A DNA stretch of 64,000 bases from assembly GCF_031127805.1 (NCBI RefSeq), contig NZ_JARXHW010000002.1:149227-213226 (forward strand), written 5' to 3'. This document shows, one piece after another, positions 24,224 through 32,855 of this stretch (position 1 is its first letter; each line of letters starts with the position of its first letter). The translations under genes were made by a program, and so were the position numbers. This DNA is from Thalassobacterium maritimum. GTDB lineage: Bacteria; Verrucomicrobiota; Verrucomicrobiia; Opitutales; Coraliomargaritaceae. The notes under the pieces were generated by a model that saw only the letters and a program-made list of their open reading frames with translations, was not told the origin of the DNA and did not search any database.

Positions 24224-25364
24224 CCGGGCGAATCGCCGCATACTTTTTGGCCGACGATTTAATCGCATCCCCCTTATAGTGAGCAAAAAAAGTATGCGGC
24301 TCGCTCATGTGGCCCGTGTTATGGATCGTCACCTCCAGCCCGTAGCGGTGATACGAGTATGTCGCAAACGAGTGCCGCATAATGTCCCGCGGGTAGGGTC
24401 GATCAATCCCCGCCGCGTCCGCAGTCTTGCGGCGTGCCACCCGATAGTTGCGCGCATTAATCGTCACAATCGGCCCCTTGCGCTGCCGCTGAGGAGTCAG
24501 CCGCAACCAATCCCACAAGCAATCAAAGCACTTATGTATCAAGCGCGGCCGCCGCGTTTTAGAGACCGCCGCACTAATACTGATCGTCTTGGCCGCCATA
24601 TCGATCGCCTCCCAGGTGAGCCCCGCTTTAACCTGAGTCTTAGGCAAAACCTCCTCCGGCCGAATGCCCGCAAACCACTGCAGCGCAAACGCCGCCCGCA
24701 GGCCCGCCGGAGCCGCCGCCATAAAGTCCGCCACCTGTTGAGGCGTCGCGATCGCAGGCGAGGGCGAGTCCACATTACCAATCCTAGTCTGGATTTTCTG
24801 GTGCCACTCAGGAGGCGCCCATTTACGCTCCGGAGCCGCACACCAGCGAAAAAAAGCGATCACCACCGCCATATAGCTCCGGATACTCTCCCGATTACTA
24901 TAGCGCGATAGAGCCGCCTCCTTAAGATCCAGCGGAGATATTTGCCAGGTCAAAACCTCCACCCCCATACGAGCCACCAAAAACGAGCCAAAGCGCTCAA
25001 TATTATCCACCGAAGCCTCCCGCGCGCCGTGGCTCTCCATATATCCCACATACGCCTCCAACGCCGCCGGCAGCGTAGGGCAATCCAGCCGCCGCGCCCG
25101 CGCCGCCTCGATGCCCAGATCGACCAGCGCCTCCGTCGAGATCCCTGCAGCCATAGCGGCCACCCGCGCGCGGCCGATCAAGATCCGCTCTGCGGCCGAC
25201 ACAGCCAGATCCGAGTCCATAGCCTCCCATCCCAGCTGAGCCGCAAAAGTCTCCGCATCGATCTTACGCAAAAAATGTTTCGTCCGTCGCTGGCCCTCCT
25301 CACGGAACGCGACCCGCCAAGGTTTTTTCCGCCCATCGATATAAGTTACAGAGACCCCATGCAT
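24216..25364 (-). CDS. int: Prophage tyrosine integrase
   Basis: A 382-residue site-specific recombinase for phage integration. Residues about 90-190 form the SAM-like core-binding domain (ALEAYVGYMESHGAREASVDN). The catalytic half carries Arg in FAGIRPEEV, Lys in SKTRRPRLIHK, the second Arg in DIMRHSFATY (the usual His is Asp here), His in GHMSEP and Tyr in FAHYKG. It points towards the phage interior, with its start 145 bp from the 3' end of tRNA-Pro, which marks the attachment site. It converges on the last phage gene. Confidence 0.92.
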   Translation of the reverse strand: MHGVSVTYIDGRKKPWRVAFREEGQRRTKHFLRKIDAETFAAQLGWEAMDSDLAVSAAERILIGRARVAAMAAGISTEALVDLGIEAARARRLDCPTLPAALEAYVGYMESHGAREASVDNIERFGSFLVARMGVEVLTWQISPLDLKEAALSRYSNRESIRSYMAVVIAFFRWCAAPERKWAPPEWHQKIQTRIGNVDSPSPAIATPQQVADFMAAAPAGLRAAFALQWFAGIRPEEVLPKTQVKAGLTWEAIDMAAKTISISAAVSKTRRPRLIHKCFDCLWDWLRLTPQRQRKGPIVTINARNYRVARRKTADAAGIDRPYPRDIMRHSFATYSYHRYGLEVTIHNTGHMSEPHTFFAHYKGDAIKSSAKKYAAIRPAK

Positions 25365-25468
25365 TTGGTAGCAGCGGTAGCAGATTTTATCCTCAGATCA
25401 AAGAAATTTAACAAAAAAGCCTAAAAAACGCAAAAACGCACCGCAGTAATAACGCAGGTCCAAACACT

Positions 25469-25500
25469 AAAAAGCCCGCTCTATCAGTGATAAAGCGGGC
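25469..25500 (-). terminator. Terminator downstream of tRNA-Pro
   Basis: Arms GCCCGCT (25474-25480) and AGCGGGC (25494-25500) enclose a second TATCA/TGATA stem, and the minus-strand reading ends in a T run. It lies 9 bp beyond the tRNA 3' end on the phage side. Confidence 0.85.
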
Positions 25501-25508
25501 ATTTCTCA

Positions 25509-25588
<80 letters not shown>

Positions 25589-25639
25589 TATGAAAGATTG
25601 CGAACGATGCCCTTACTGAGTCCGGCGTCAAGTCTTTAT

Positions 25640-26929
25640 CTAATTTTCGATCACTTCTATTCGTATGAAAGCTTGATCGGACTCTGTAACAGCTTGGCTG
25701 CGGCGGTAGATGAGGGTTTCGGTGCCGTCTCCGTTGTCGCCGGGCGTGGGGGAGGCGTCGACGATGCCGCTAGAGTCGCTGGGCCAGTTGTTCAGGTCGC
25801 TACTGGTTTGCGGTAGGTAGCTGATTCCTGTCAGGCCTGTGGGGCGGGTGAGGCTGATTTCGAGATATTGCTTGCCGTTTTCTTCGACCAGTGTCGAGCG
25901 GGGCAGGATGCTGATGTCGTTGACATTGGGGTCGCCGCCGAGGGCGTATTCTAATAATTGGCCGATGCCGTCGCCGTCGGTGTCGGCGTCGTTGTCGGCA
26001 TCGGTGCCGTAGAGGCTGTGATCGGTCTTCCATCCGGAGAGTGTGTTGAGGTCGGGGATTGCGGCCTCGATTTCGGAAGCGTAGCTGCTGATGCGGACGA
26101 AGAAGTTGTTGTCTTGCCCTGAGGAACTGAAGGTAGAACTGCCATCCGTTGTGACTAAGGTGGCGATGCCTGCGAGGCGCCAAATGCCGTCGTTTTCGAC
26201 GAAGATGCCAGACCCGGAGTCGTGCACTGCGAGTCCGGCTTCGTCGGTGCCGGCGTCGCTGTCTAAATCAATACTTAAGCCAGTATAGCTATAATCATAG
26301 TCGTCGATATCACTGATGGTTGTCGAGGAATCTATCCGGTTGGTGCCCCATCGTTTGGAGTAGGTGTTGGCCCAGGTCCACGTTTGATCGTCTCCTTCGA
26401 CGAAGCCGCTGCCGTTTTCGGAGCTTCCCCGGCCCCAGCCGACCAGAGTGCCCGTGACCTCTGTGGAAATTAAGTTGAAGGGAGGGCGTCCTCCGCTGAA
26501 GCCTGAGCTTACATCGTCGCCGGCGTCACTGCTGTGTAGTTCGATTTCGGTGATGCCGGGATCTTCGATTAATTTAAAGAGTTTGAGGTCTACATCATCG
26601 AAAGTGATCGGTGTGAATGCGGTATCGCGTGCCCAGAAGGTGCTGCCATCGAAGGTGACGTGGCTGTTGGTCGAGACGTGCCTTGCTGTGAGCATGTATT
26701 TGCCGCGTATGCGAACGGCGCTGCCGTTTCGACTGCTGCCGCTTGAGTTGCAGACGGAGGCGACGGCATCGAAAATGGCTTCGCGCTCGCTGTCGGGAGC
26801 ACTGAGATTTTCCGAGTTGAGACCGCTGTAGAGTATGAGTGCATGTAGGGGCGCGGTGGTGAGACAGCTGATGGCCAGTTGGGCCAGTAGGGGCAGGCCG
26901 CGGAGACCGAGTGTTGGGAGCTTTTGCAT
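25640..26929 (-). CDS. Secreted trypsin-like serine protease with calcium-binding repeat
   Basis: A 429-residue exported protein. The signal peptide reads LLAQLAISCLTTAPLHA. The chymotrypsin-fold triad is visible as LTARHV (His), DDVDLKLFKL (Asp) and DSGSGIF (Ser). After the protease, DADNDADTDGDGIGQLLEYAL is a thrombospondin type-3-like calcium site, followed by a beta-rich C-terminus often found on verrucomicrobial secreted proteins. A longer frame to 27094 lacks a signal; ATG 26929 is preferred. It is the first host gene after the prophage target tRNA. Confidence 0.8.
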   Translation of the reverse strand: MQKLPTLGLRGLPLLAQLAISCLTTAPLHALILYSGLNSENLSAPDSEREAIFDAVASVCNSSGSSRNGSAVRIRGKYMLTARHVSTNSHVTFDGSTFWARDTAFTPITFDDVDLKLFKLIEDPGITEIELHSSDAGDDVSSGFSGGRPPFNLISTEVTGTLVGWGRGSSENGSGFVEGDDQTWTWANTYSKRWGTNRIDSSTTISDIDDYDYSYTGLSIDLDSDAGTDEAGLAVHDSGSGIFVENDGIWRLAGIATLVTTDGSSTFSSSGQDNNFFVRISSYASEIEAAIPDLNTLSGWKTDHSLYGTDADNDADTDGDGIGQLLEYALGGDPNVNDISILPRSTLVEENGKQYLEISLTRPTGLTGISYLPQTSSDLNNWPSDSSGIVDASPTPGDNGDGTETLIYRRSQAVTESDQAFIRIEVIEN

Positions 26930-26989
26930 TTTTGATCGATAATATGTCTGTAGTTCTAATCGGCAACAGCTTATAAGTGAATCATTTGT

Positions 26990-27024
26990 AAAATAAAACA
27001 GCCCGATTCGTGGGAATCGGGCTG
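26990..27024 (-). terminator. Terminator of the zinc metalloprotease gene
   Basis: CAGCCCGATTC (26999-27009) pairs with GAATCGGGCTG (27014-27024) across a 4-nt loop; on the minus strand the hairpin is followed by TTTTATTTTA. Confidence 0.88.
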
Positions 27025-27060
27025 TGTCGAAATGGAGCGAGGCGGTGCTGGTGTCTGGGC

Positions 27061-27726
27061 TTATCTGCGCGAGGCAAGCAAGTAGAGTAGCCATCCGAGG
27101 CTGCTGACAAATGCGGCTACGTAGGTGTAGGCGGCCGCGTCGAGTGTCTTGTTGACCCCCACCAATTCGTCTTGGTCAACGATGCCGAGGCCGACGAGTT
27201 GCGCTTTGGCCCGCTTGCTGGCGTCGAATTCAACTGGCAGCGTAACAAGTTGAAAGACCGTCAACACTATGTAGATCGCAATGCCGAGGTTGATGAAGAG
27301 CGGGCTGTGAAATAAGAAGAAGCCGCCAAACATGGCAATCGGGAGCATTTGCGAGGCAAAGTTGGTGATCGGCACCAGCGACATGCGCAGGTTGAGCGGT
27401 GCGTATTCCTGCTTGTGTTGAATGGCGTGGCCGGCTTCGTGCGCGGCAACGCCCAGCGCAGCAAGGCTGTGGCCGTTGTAGTTGTCTTGGCTGAGCGCCA
27501 GGCGCTTGTTGCTCGGGTCGTAGTGATCCGTGAGCGTGCCGTGGCATGCGACGATTTCGACATCGTGGATGCCTGCGCTGGCCATGACCGCTTGAGCCGC
27601 TTCGCGTCCGGTGATACGGCCGCGGGAGGGAACCTGGCTATATTTGCCGTAGGCGCTTTTAACTTTCATTTGAGCCCATAGGCCGATGGCCATGGGGATC
27701 AGTATATATATTATGAGTGGTGGCAT
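27061..27726 (-). CDS. Membrane zinc metallopeptidase (YugP-like)
   Basis: A 221-residue integral membrane protease. Start at ATG 27726, giving MPPLIIYILIP at the head of the first membrane helix. The zinc site is GVAAHEAGHAIQHKQ (HEXXH) at about residue 97, followed by hydrophobic helices at about 120-165 and 200-218, as in the YugP/neutral zinc metallopeptidase family. The family's physiological substrate is not established. It lies alone between terminators. Confidence 0.88.
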   Translation of the reverse strand: MPPLIIYILIPMAIGLWAQMKVKSAYGKYSQVPSRGRITGREAAQAVMASAGIHDVEIVACHGTLTDHYDPSNKRLALSQDNYNGHSLAALGVAAHEAGHAIQHKQEYAPLNLRMSLVPITNFASQMLPIAMFGGFFLFHSPLFINLGIAIYIVLTVFQLVTLPVEFDASKRAKAQLVGLGIVDQDELVGVNKTLDAAAYTYVAAFVSSLGWLLYLLASRR

Positions 27727-27905
27727 GGTAGTTGTCTTTCTTTTTGGAACCTCAATAGCAATCTCAGTTCCATAGATTCTCAAGTATTGATGAGCGATTT
27801 TGTTGAGGCGGAGAATTAAAAAGAGAATTTATCGGGAATAGTTTTTGATTCCCTGTCATCTTACAAACCGAATCCAATATACGAACCATTATTAGAGATT
27901 ACATT

Positions 27906-28352
27906 ATGAGAAAAATACTGACCACAGCGCTTTTCGCACTCCTGGGCCTGCAAGCATCGCTAAGTGCGGGCGAGGGCTGGATGACAGACTTTAAGGCTGC
28001 AAAAGCGAAAGCAGCTGCTGAGAACAAGCCGATCTTGGTGGACTTCACTGGCTCTGATTGGTGCGGCTGGTGCATTAAACTGGATAAAGAGGTTTTCAGC
28101 CAAGCGGCCTTTCAGGAATATGCAGAGGAGGAGTTGGTGCTGGTGGAACTTGATTTTCCGCGCGCCAAAAAGCAGTCCGCAGAGTTGAAGGCCCAGAACG
28201 AGGCACTGGCCCAGCACTACGGCATTCGTGGCTTTCCGACGATTTTGGTGCTCTCGCCAGAGGGCAAGTTGATTGAAAAGACGGGCTACCGCCGCGGTGG
28301 TGCGGAGCAATATGTCGATCACATCCAAGAGATTGTGGCTTCGGTGCAGTAG
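27906..28352 (+). CDS. Periplasmic thioredoxin-like protein
   Basis: A 148-residue exported protein with a signal peptide (MRKILTTALFALLGLQASLSAG). The redox motif is WCGWC in FTGSDWCGWCIKLD, and the cis-Pro loop reads IRGFPTILVL. This is the thioredoxin_7/DsbD-gamma-like group that keeps periplasmic or lipoprotein cysteines reduced. Monocistronic, followed by its own terminator. Confidence 0.9.
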   Translation: MRKILTTALFALLGLQASLSAGEGWMTDFKAAKAKAAAENKPILVDFTGSDWCGWCIKLDKEVFSQAAFQEYAEEELVLVELDFPRAKKQSAELKAQNEALAQHYGIRGFPTILVLSPEGKLIEKTGYRRGGAEQYVDHIQEIVASVQ

Positions 28353-28380
28353 TCGTCGCATAAGTTTTTTTGTGAATTTC

Positions 28381-28418
28381 GAATCGTGCAGCCGCTAGGC
28401 TGCGCGATTCTTTTTTTT
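28381..28418 (+). terminator. Terminator after thioredoxin-like gene
   Basis: GAATCGTGCAGCC and GGCTGCGCGATTC (28381-28393 and 28398-28410) form a 13-bp stem with one wobble, followed by eight T residues. Confidence 0.93.
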
Positions 28419-28603
28419 AGTGGATGCAGAGGGGGCCGCGGGGCCTCGCATTCGCTTTTGTAGAGAGGTCGAAAAGTCAAATTTACGCTTGATATCGAAA
28501 AATCCACAAAGTTAGGGTTGCTTTTCGTTTTCTCTCTTTTACTCTGCGCGGTTTTCTCAGATTCAAGCCGTTTCCCAATACAGCATTTTCAACAGATTTA
28601 GAC

Positions 28604-29248
28604 ATGCAACAGTACACACTTAATATTACCAATCGTGAAGGCACCGGTCGCGGTGTTGCTCGCCGCCTGCGTGCGGAGGGCCGAATTCCTGCCTCTTTGT
28701 ATGGTCAGGGCAATGCTCGTTCGATCTCCGTTTCTGCGGTTGATTTTCGCACGCTGAACCGTGAAATCGGCGGTGGTGCGGCTCTCGTCGAGCTGACTGA
28801 TGAAAAGGGTGAGTCTGCGCTTTGCTTGGTGCAAGATGTACAATACCATGCAGTTAAGAGCACTGTTGATCATATCGACTTTCAGGAAGTTGAGCGTGGC
28901 CATGCATTCACAACTAAGATTCCTGTGCACCTGACTGGTGAAGATGACTGTGTCGGTGTTCGTAATGGTGGTGGCATTATTGACCACAAGTCGCACGAAG
29001 TTGAAATCCGTTGCCGTCCTTCCAAGCTTCCTGATCACGTCAATGCCGACGTAACGAATCTCGAAATCGGTGAAGCAATCCACATTTCCGACCTTCCTGT
29101 TCTTGAGGATGTCGAGTATCTCGGTGAGCCCGCTCAAGTGGTCGTATCCTGCCAAGCACCTACAGTCGCTGCTGAGGCCGACGACGACGCAGTTGCTGCG
29201 GACGAAGTGCCTGCCACTAAGGTTAGCGACGCAGACGCTGCGGAGTAA
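28604..29248 (+). CDS. rplY: 50S ribosomal protein L25 (CTC form)
   Basis: A 214-residue protein, the long CTC type: an N-terminal 5S rRNA-binding domain (NREGTGRGVARRLRAEGRIPASLYG) of about 95 residues, then the TL5/CTC C-terminal domain with IPVHLTGED, PDHVNADVTNLEIGEAIHISDL. The acidic Ala-rich tail is variable in the family. It leads a translation and replication cluster (pth, rpsF, ssb, rplI, dnaB), a conserved arrangement in many bacteria. Confidence 0.96.
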   Translation: MQQYTLNITNREGTGRGVARRLRAEGRIPASLYGQGNARSISVSAVDFRTLNREIGGGAALVELTDEKGESALCLVQDVQYHAVKSTVDHIDFQEVERGHAFTTKIPVHLTGEDDCVGVRNGGGIIDHKSHEVEIRCRPSKLPDHVNADVTNLEIGEAIHISDLPVLEDVEYLGEPAQVVVSCQAPTVAAEADDDAVAADEVPATKVSDADAAE

Positions 29249-29308
29249 TTCTTTTATCTTATTAACCGGGTGAGCTGTCTGGCTTGCCCGTAACTGTTCT
29301 TTTACAAA

Positions 29309-29914
29309 ATGTCCATCGCGGTCATTGCTGGTCTGGGAAATCCGGGCACTAAATACCGCAACACTCGGCACAACATAGGTTTCGACCTTGTTGACCTGTT
29401 GGCTGCAAAGTACAGTGCTACGTGGAAACATGAAGCTCGCTTTGAGGCTGAAGTCGCAGTTGTCGTGCATCAGGGGCGCAAGCTCATGTTGCTCAAGCCG
29501 CAGACTTTCATGAATGCCAGCGGGCGCTCGCTTGGTGCAGCTTTGCGCTATCGCAAGCTGCCTGCGGAGGCGATGCTCGTTATTTACGACGATTTGACCT
29601 TGGAGCTGGCGCGCACGAAGCTCAGCGTTAACGGGAGTGCTGGCGGTCACAACGGTATTTCGGATCTGTTGACGCAGGTCGGGCCTGGCTTTGCACGTTA
29701 TCGTGTCGGGATCGGTGCCAAGCCGCATAAAGCGATGGACCTCGCAGATTATGTCCTGAGTCAGTTTTCTAAGGACGAACAAACCATTTTGGCAGATCGC
29801 GCTTCAATCTATCTGGATCAGATACACCTGATCTTGAACGAGGGGCTCGCAGCTGCCATGAACATCATCAACCAACGCAAAGCAATATCGCATGAGCGCA
29901 ACGACCAAAAATAA
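29309..29914 (+). CDS. pth: Peptidyl-tRNA hydrolase
   Basis: A 201-residue enzyme that releases peptides from peptidyl-tRNA lost from stalled ribosomes. Family hallmarks are AGLGNPGTKYRNTRHNIGF with the catalytic His, KPQTFMNASGRS, and VIYDDLTLELARTKL, followed by GGHNGI. It lies 60 bp after the L25 gene, and its 3' end overlaps rpsF by 23 bp. Confidence 0.97.
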   Translation: MSIAVIAGLGNPGTKYRNTRHNIGFDLVDLLAAKYSATWKHEARFEAEVAVVVHQGRKLMLLKPQTFMNASGRSLGAALRYRKLPAEAMLVIYDDLTLELARTKLSVNGSAGGHNGISDLLTQVGPGFARYRVGIGAKPHKAMDLADYVLSQFSKDEQTILADRASIYLDQIHLILNEGLAAAMNIINQRKAISHERNDQK

Positions 29915-30191
29915 CTACAAAGCCACTTTCATCCTCGACCTACGCGAATCAGAAGACGATTCCGCTAAGGTGATGGCTGATCTTAACGAAATCTTGAAGT
30001 CCATCGGGGCTGAGCCTTCTGAAAGCGAAGACCTCGGTATGCGTGAGTTTGCACGTGCTGCAGACCGTCGCTACACTCAAGGGCATTACATCGAGATTTA
30101 TTTCGCAGCTTCTGGCGAAGTTCCTGCCACTCTTAACGAAAAATTGAAGCTCGATAAGCGCGTTAATCGTATCTTTACTCAGTCTGTCTAA
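29892..30191 (+). CDS. rpsF: 30S ribosomal protein S6
   Basis: A 99-residue protein of the S6 family (alpha-beta sandwich, YKATFILDLR at strand 1, IEIYFAASGEVPATLNEKLK, RVNRIFTQSV at the end). It overlaps the end of pth by 23 bp. Downstream is ssb, but the S18 gene that often follows is absent here. Confidence 0.95.
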   Translation: MSATTKNNYKATFILDLRESEDDSAKVMADLNEILKSIGAEPSESEDLGMREFARAADRRYTQGHYIEIYFAASGEVPATLNEKLKLDKRVNRIFTQSV

Positions 30192-30212
30192 TTCTTCTTT
30201 TCGTCAATATCC

Positions 30213-30704
30213 ATGGCCTCATTTAACAAAGTTATTTTGATGGGAAACCTGACACGCGATCCGGAAACTCGCGTGACGGTCAATGGGTTGACGATTTGTA
30301 AGCTAGGCTTAGCTGTTTCTCGGGTATTTTCGACTAAGGATGGCGAGCGACGTGAAGAGACCACATTCGTGGATATCGACGCATTTGGCAAACAGGCCGA
30401 AGTCATCACTAAGTATTTCCGTAAAGGGAAGCCTATCCTAGTCGAAGGGCGCTTAAAGCTGGATCAGTGGGAAACCAATGAGGGGCAAAAGCGTAGCAAG
30501 CTCGGTGTCGTGTTGGAAAATTTCCAATTCGTCGGCGGTCGCGATGATAACGACTCGAGCGGTGGCTCCGGAAGTGGGGGCAGCGCTGCCAGCTCTGGTG
30601 GTTATGAGCAAAGCTCTCCGCCTAAGCGCGAGTCTAAGCCTGCCGCCAGTAAGGACGACTTTTCTGCTGAAGGGGACACCCTTGACGAAGACGTTCCGTT
30701 CTAG
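30213..30704 (+). CDS. ssb: Single-stranded DNA-binding protein
   Basis: A 163-residue protein with one OB fold (FNKVILMGNLTRDPETR, TFVDIDAFGKQAEVITKYFRKG, LVEGRLKLDQWE), a Gly/Ser/Ala linker and the acidic tip DEDVPF that recruits replication and repair proteins. It lies 21 bp after rpsF. Just past the stop the sequence TCTAGCTTTCC is tandemly repeated. Confidence 0.97.
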   Translation: MASFNKVILMGNLTRDPETRVTVNGLTICKLGLAVSRVFSTKDGERREETTFVDIDAFGKQAEVITKYFRKGKPILVEGRLKLDQWETNEGQKRSKLGVVLENFQFVGGRDDNDSSGGSGSGGSAASSGGYEQSSPPKRESKPAASKDDFSAEGDTLDEDVPF

Positions 30705-30837
30705 CTTTCCTCTAGCTCTAGCTTTCCTCTAGCTCTAGTGCCTCGCATTTAGGCTTTTATTAGCACCTCAGCGATTTAGTGGCAATACGCCGCAATTTCT
30801 CTTACTCATTTAATCACACATTTAATCAAGACGTATC

Positions 30838-31341
30838 ATGGCCAACAATCAGGTTCTCCTCCTACAACCCATCTCTGGACTCGGCGCCGAAGGCGACACA
30901 GTCACCGTAAAAGCAGGCTACGCCCGCAATTTTCTGCTTCCTCGCAAGTTAGCTTTGCCGATCACGCAAGCGAACAAGAAGCATGTTGAGTCATTGCTCA
31001 AGGCACGCGAAGCACGCGAGCAAAAGGAATTCGAAGATGCACGCACATTGAGCGAACGCGTCGAGAAGACCAGCATTGCGATCGCTGTGAAGACAGGTGA
31101 GGGCGGTAAGATGTTTGGCGCTGTCACTGCCAACGATTTGCTTGGCCGCCTAAAAGAAGAGGGTATCGAGCTCAGCAAGAAGCAACTACAACTCGCTGCG
31201 CCGATCAAGGAACTTGGTTCGCACACAGCTGCTGTTAAGTTGCACGCTGACATCGAGACAGAGCTCAAGTTTGAAGTCGTCTCTGAGAATCCGATCGAAG
31301 ACGGTGCGGATGCTGAAGATGCCGCTGAAGACGACGAGTAA
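30838..31341 (+). CDS. rplI: 50S ribosomal protein L9
   Basis: A 167-residue L9. The N-terminal domain reads LLLQPISGLGAEGDTVTVKAGYARNFLLPRKLA and is joined by a long helix to the C-terminal domain (AVTANDLLGRLKEEGIEL, HTAAVKLHADIETELKFEV). Both rRNA-binding domains are complete, with an extra acidic tail (DAEDAAEDDE). Confidence 0.96.
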   Translation: MANNQVLLLQPISGLGAEGDTVTVKAGYARNFLLPRKLALPITQANKKHVESLLKAREAREQKEFEDARTLSERVEKTSIAIAVKTGEGGKMFGAVTANDLLGRLKEEGIELSKKQLQLAAPIKELGSHTAAVKLHADIETELKFEVVSENPIEDGADAEDAAEDDE

Positions 31342-31378
31342 TTAGCAGGCACTTGTCGTATAGACAAATTCCAATACG

Positions 31379-32821
31379 ATGCCGCCTGATTCTAACTCTA
31401 AGTTTGATCGTAATCGCTCGGATCGAAACTTTAAGGGGAAGCGCAAGTCATTGTCTAAGGACGATGCCGTGCGCGTGCCACCTCACAGTATCGAAGCCGA
31501 GGAGGGGCTGATCGCTGCCTGTCTGCTGGACGGTGGCCGCGAGATCTTGACCGAATGTATCGAGTCCAAGATTGCTCCTGAGTTTTTTTACAAGACAGCG
31601 CACGAAGAGCTCTTTCGTGCGCTGCTTGCGCTTTATGCGACCGGGGACCCGATCGATGAGATCCTCCTGCTCGACTATTTGCGCAAAAATGGCCTCGAAG
31701 AAGAGGTCGGTGGTATCGCCACCATTTATGCGATCCAAGATCGTATCGAAACGGCAGCTCACGCGCGCTATTTCGCGAAGATCGTGCATGAGAAATATCT
31801 CTTGCGCCGCTTGATTCGAACCTCACGCGAGGCGATCGAGGCCTGCTATGAGCAGCAGGATGACATGACGACCTTCGTGGAGAAGATCGAGCAAGACATT
31901 TTTGAAATCAGTCGCGACCGCATTACAGACGCGGCAATCCCCATCCGTCAGTCGCTCGACGAGGCCGTGGCCGATATTCACGCGCTGTTAAATGGGCGCG
32001 ATGATGCCGATGGCGTACTTTCCGGCTTCCGTGATCTCGATGGGATGACCTATGGTTTCCACCCCGGGCAGATGATCGTGCTCGCTGCGCGTCCTTCTGT
32101 CGGTAAGACCAGTTTGGCCATGAACTTTGCCGAGCACGCGATGATTCCTGATGGAGGTCGCAAACCCGCTGGCGTTATTGTATTTAGTTTGGAAATGACG
32201 GCTGCGCAGCTTGCGATGCGTTTGATTTGCAGCCGTGCGCGCGTGGATATGAAGCGCATTCGTGACCGGGTGATTTCCAAGCAAGACTCTGCCGATATCG
32301 CTACTACCGTGAAGGAGCTGAAAGAGGCTCCACTCTGGATCGACGACGGCTCGACCTCCACCATTCTTGATATTCGCGCCAAGGCGCGTCGTTTGCATAC
32401 AAAGAATCCGCTGGGCCTAGTCGTGGTTGATTACCTGCAGCTAATTAAAGGCACTGATAGTCGTATGCAGCGTGAGCAGCAGATTGCTGATATTTCGCGC
32501 GGAATGAAGGGCATGGCCAAAGAGCTGAATGTGCCCGTAGTTGTTTTGAGTCAGCTGAATCGTGAGTCGGAAAAAGAAAATCGTGACCCACGTCTGTCTG
32601 ACTTGCGTGAGTCTGGTTCGATCGAGCAAGACGCCGACGTTGTGATGCTGCTCCATCGCCCGAAAAAGAGTGACGATGATGAGACTGTCGAAGGGGGCGG
32701 ACTCTATAATGAGCACGAGCATATTAAATTAATCGTTGCCAAACAGCGTAATGGCCCCGTAGGTGAAATAGACCTGACATTTGTCCGTCGTTATACACGC
32801 TACGAGAACTTTCACCAATAA
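31379..32821 (+). CDS. dnaB: Replicative DNA helicase DnaB
   Basis: A 480-residue hexameric fork helicase. The N-terminal domain (about residues 33-135) is followed by a linker and the RecA-like ATPase (about 190-460) with Walker A ARPSVGKTSLAMN, Walker B LVVVDYLQLIKG, the GSIEQDADVVMLLHR sensor segment and the KQRNGPVGEI arginine-finger region. A basic N-terminal extension of about 30 residues is present. The gene follows rplI with a 37-bp gap, as in the common cluster. Confidence 0.97.
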   Translation: MPPDSNSKFDRNRSDRNFKGKRKSLSKDDAVRVPPHSIEAEEGLIAACLLDGGREILTECIESKIAPEFFYKTAHEELFRALLALYATGDPIDEILLLDYLRKNGLEEEVGGIATIYAIQDRIETAAHARYFAKIVHEKYLLRRLIRTSREAIEACYEQQDDMTTFVEKIEQDIFEISRDRITDAAIPIRQSLDEAVADIHALLNGRDDADGVLSGFRDLDGMTYGFHPGQMIVLAARPSVGKTSLAMNFAEHAMIPDGGRKPAGVIVFSLEMTAAQLAMRLICSRARVDMKRIRDRVISKQDSADIATTVKELKEAPLWIDDGSTSTILDIRAKARRLHTKNPLGLVVVDYLQLIKGTDSRMQREQQIADISRGMKGMAKELNVPVVVLSQLNRESEKENRDPRLSDLRESGSIEQDADVVMLLHRPKKSDDDETVEGGGLYNEHEHIKLIVAKQRNGPVGEIDLTFVRRYTRYENFHQ

Positions 32822-32855
32822 AGGCGTTTAGCCATCAAGCCGTCACTCTTTACAG

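Noticed and set aside
28598..29782. A long minus-strand frame of 394 residues opposite rplY and pth
   Set aside because: It is the shadow of two certain genes on the plus strand and has no recognisable domain.
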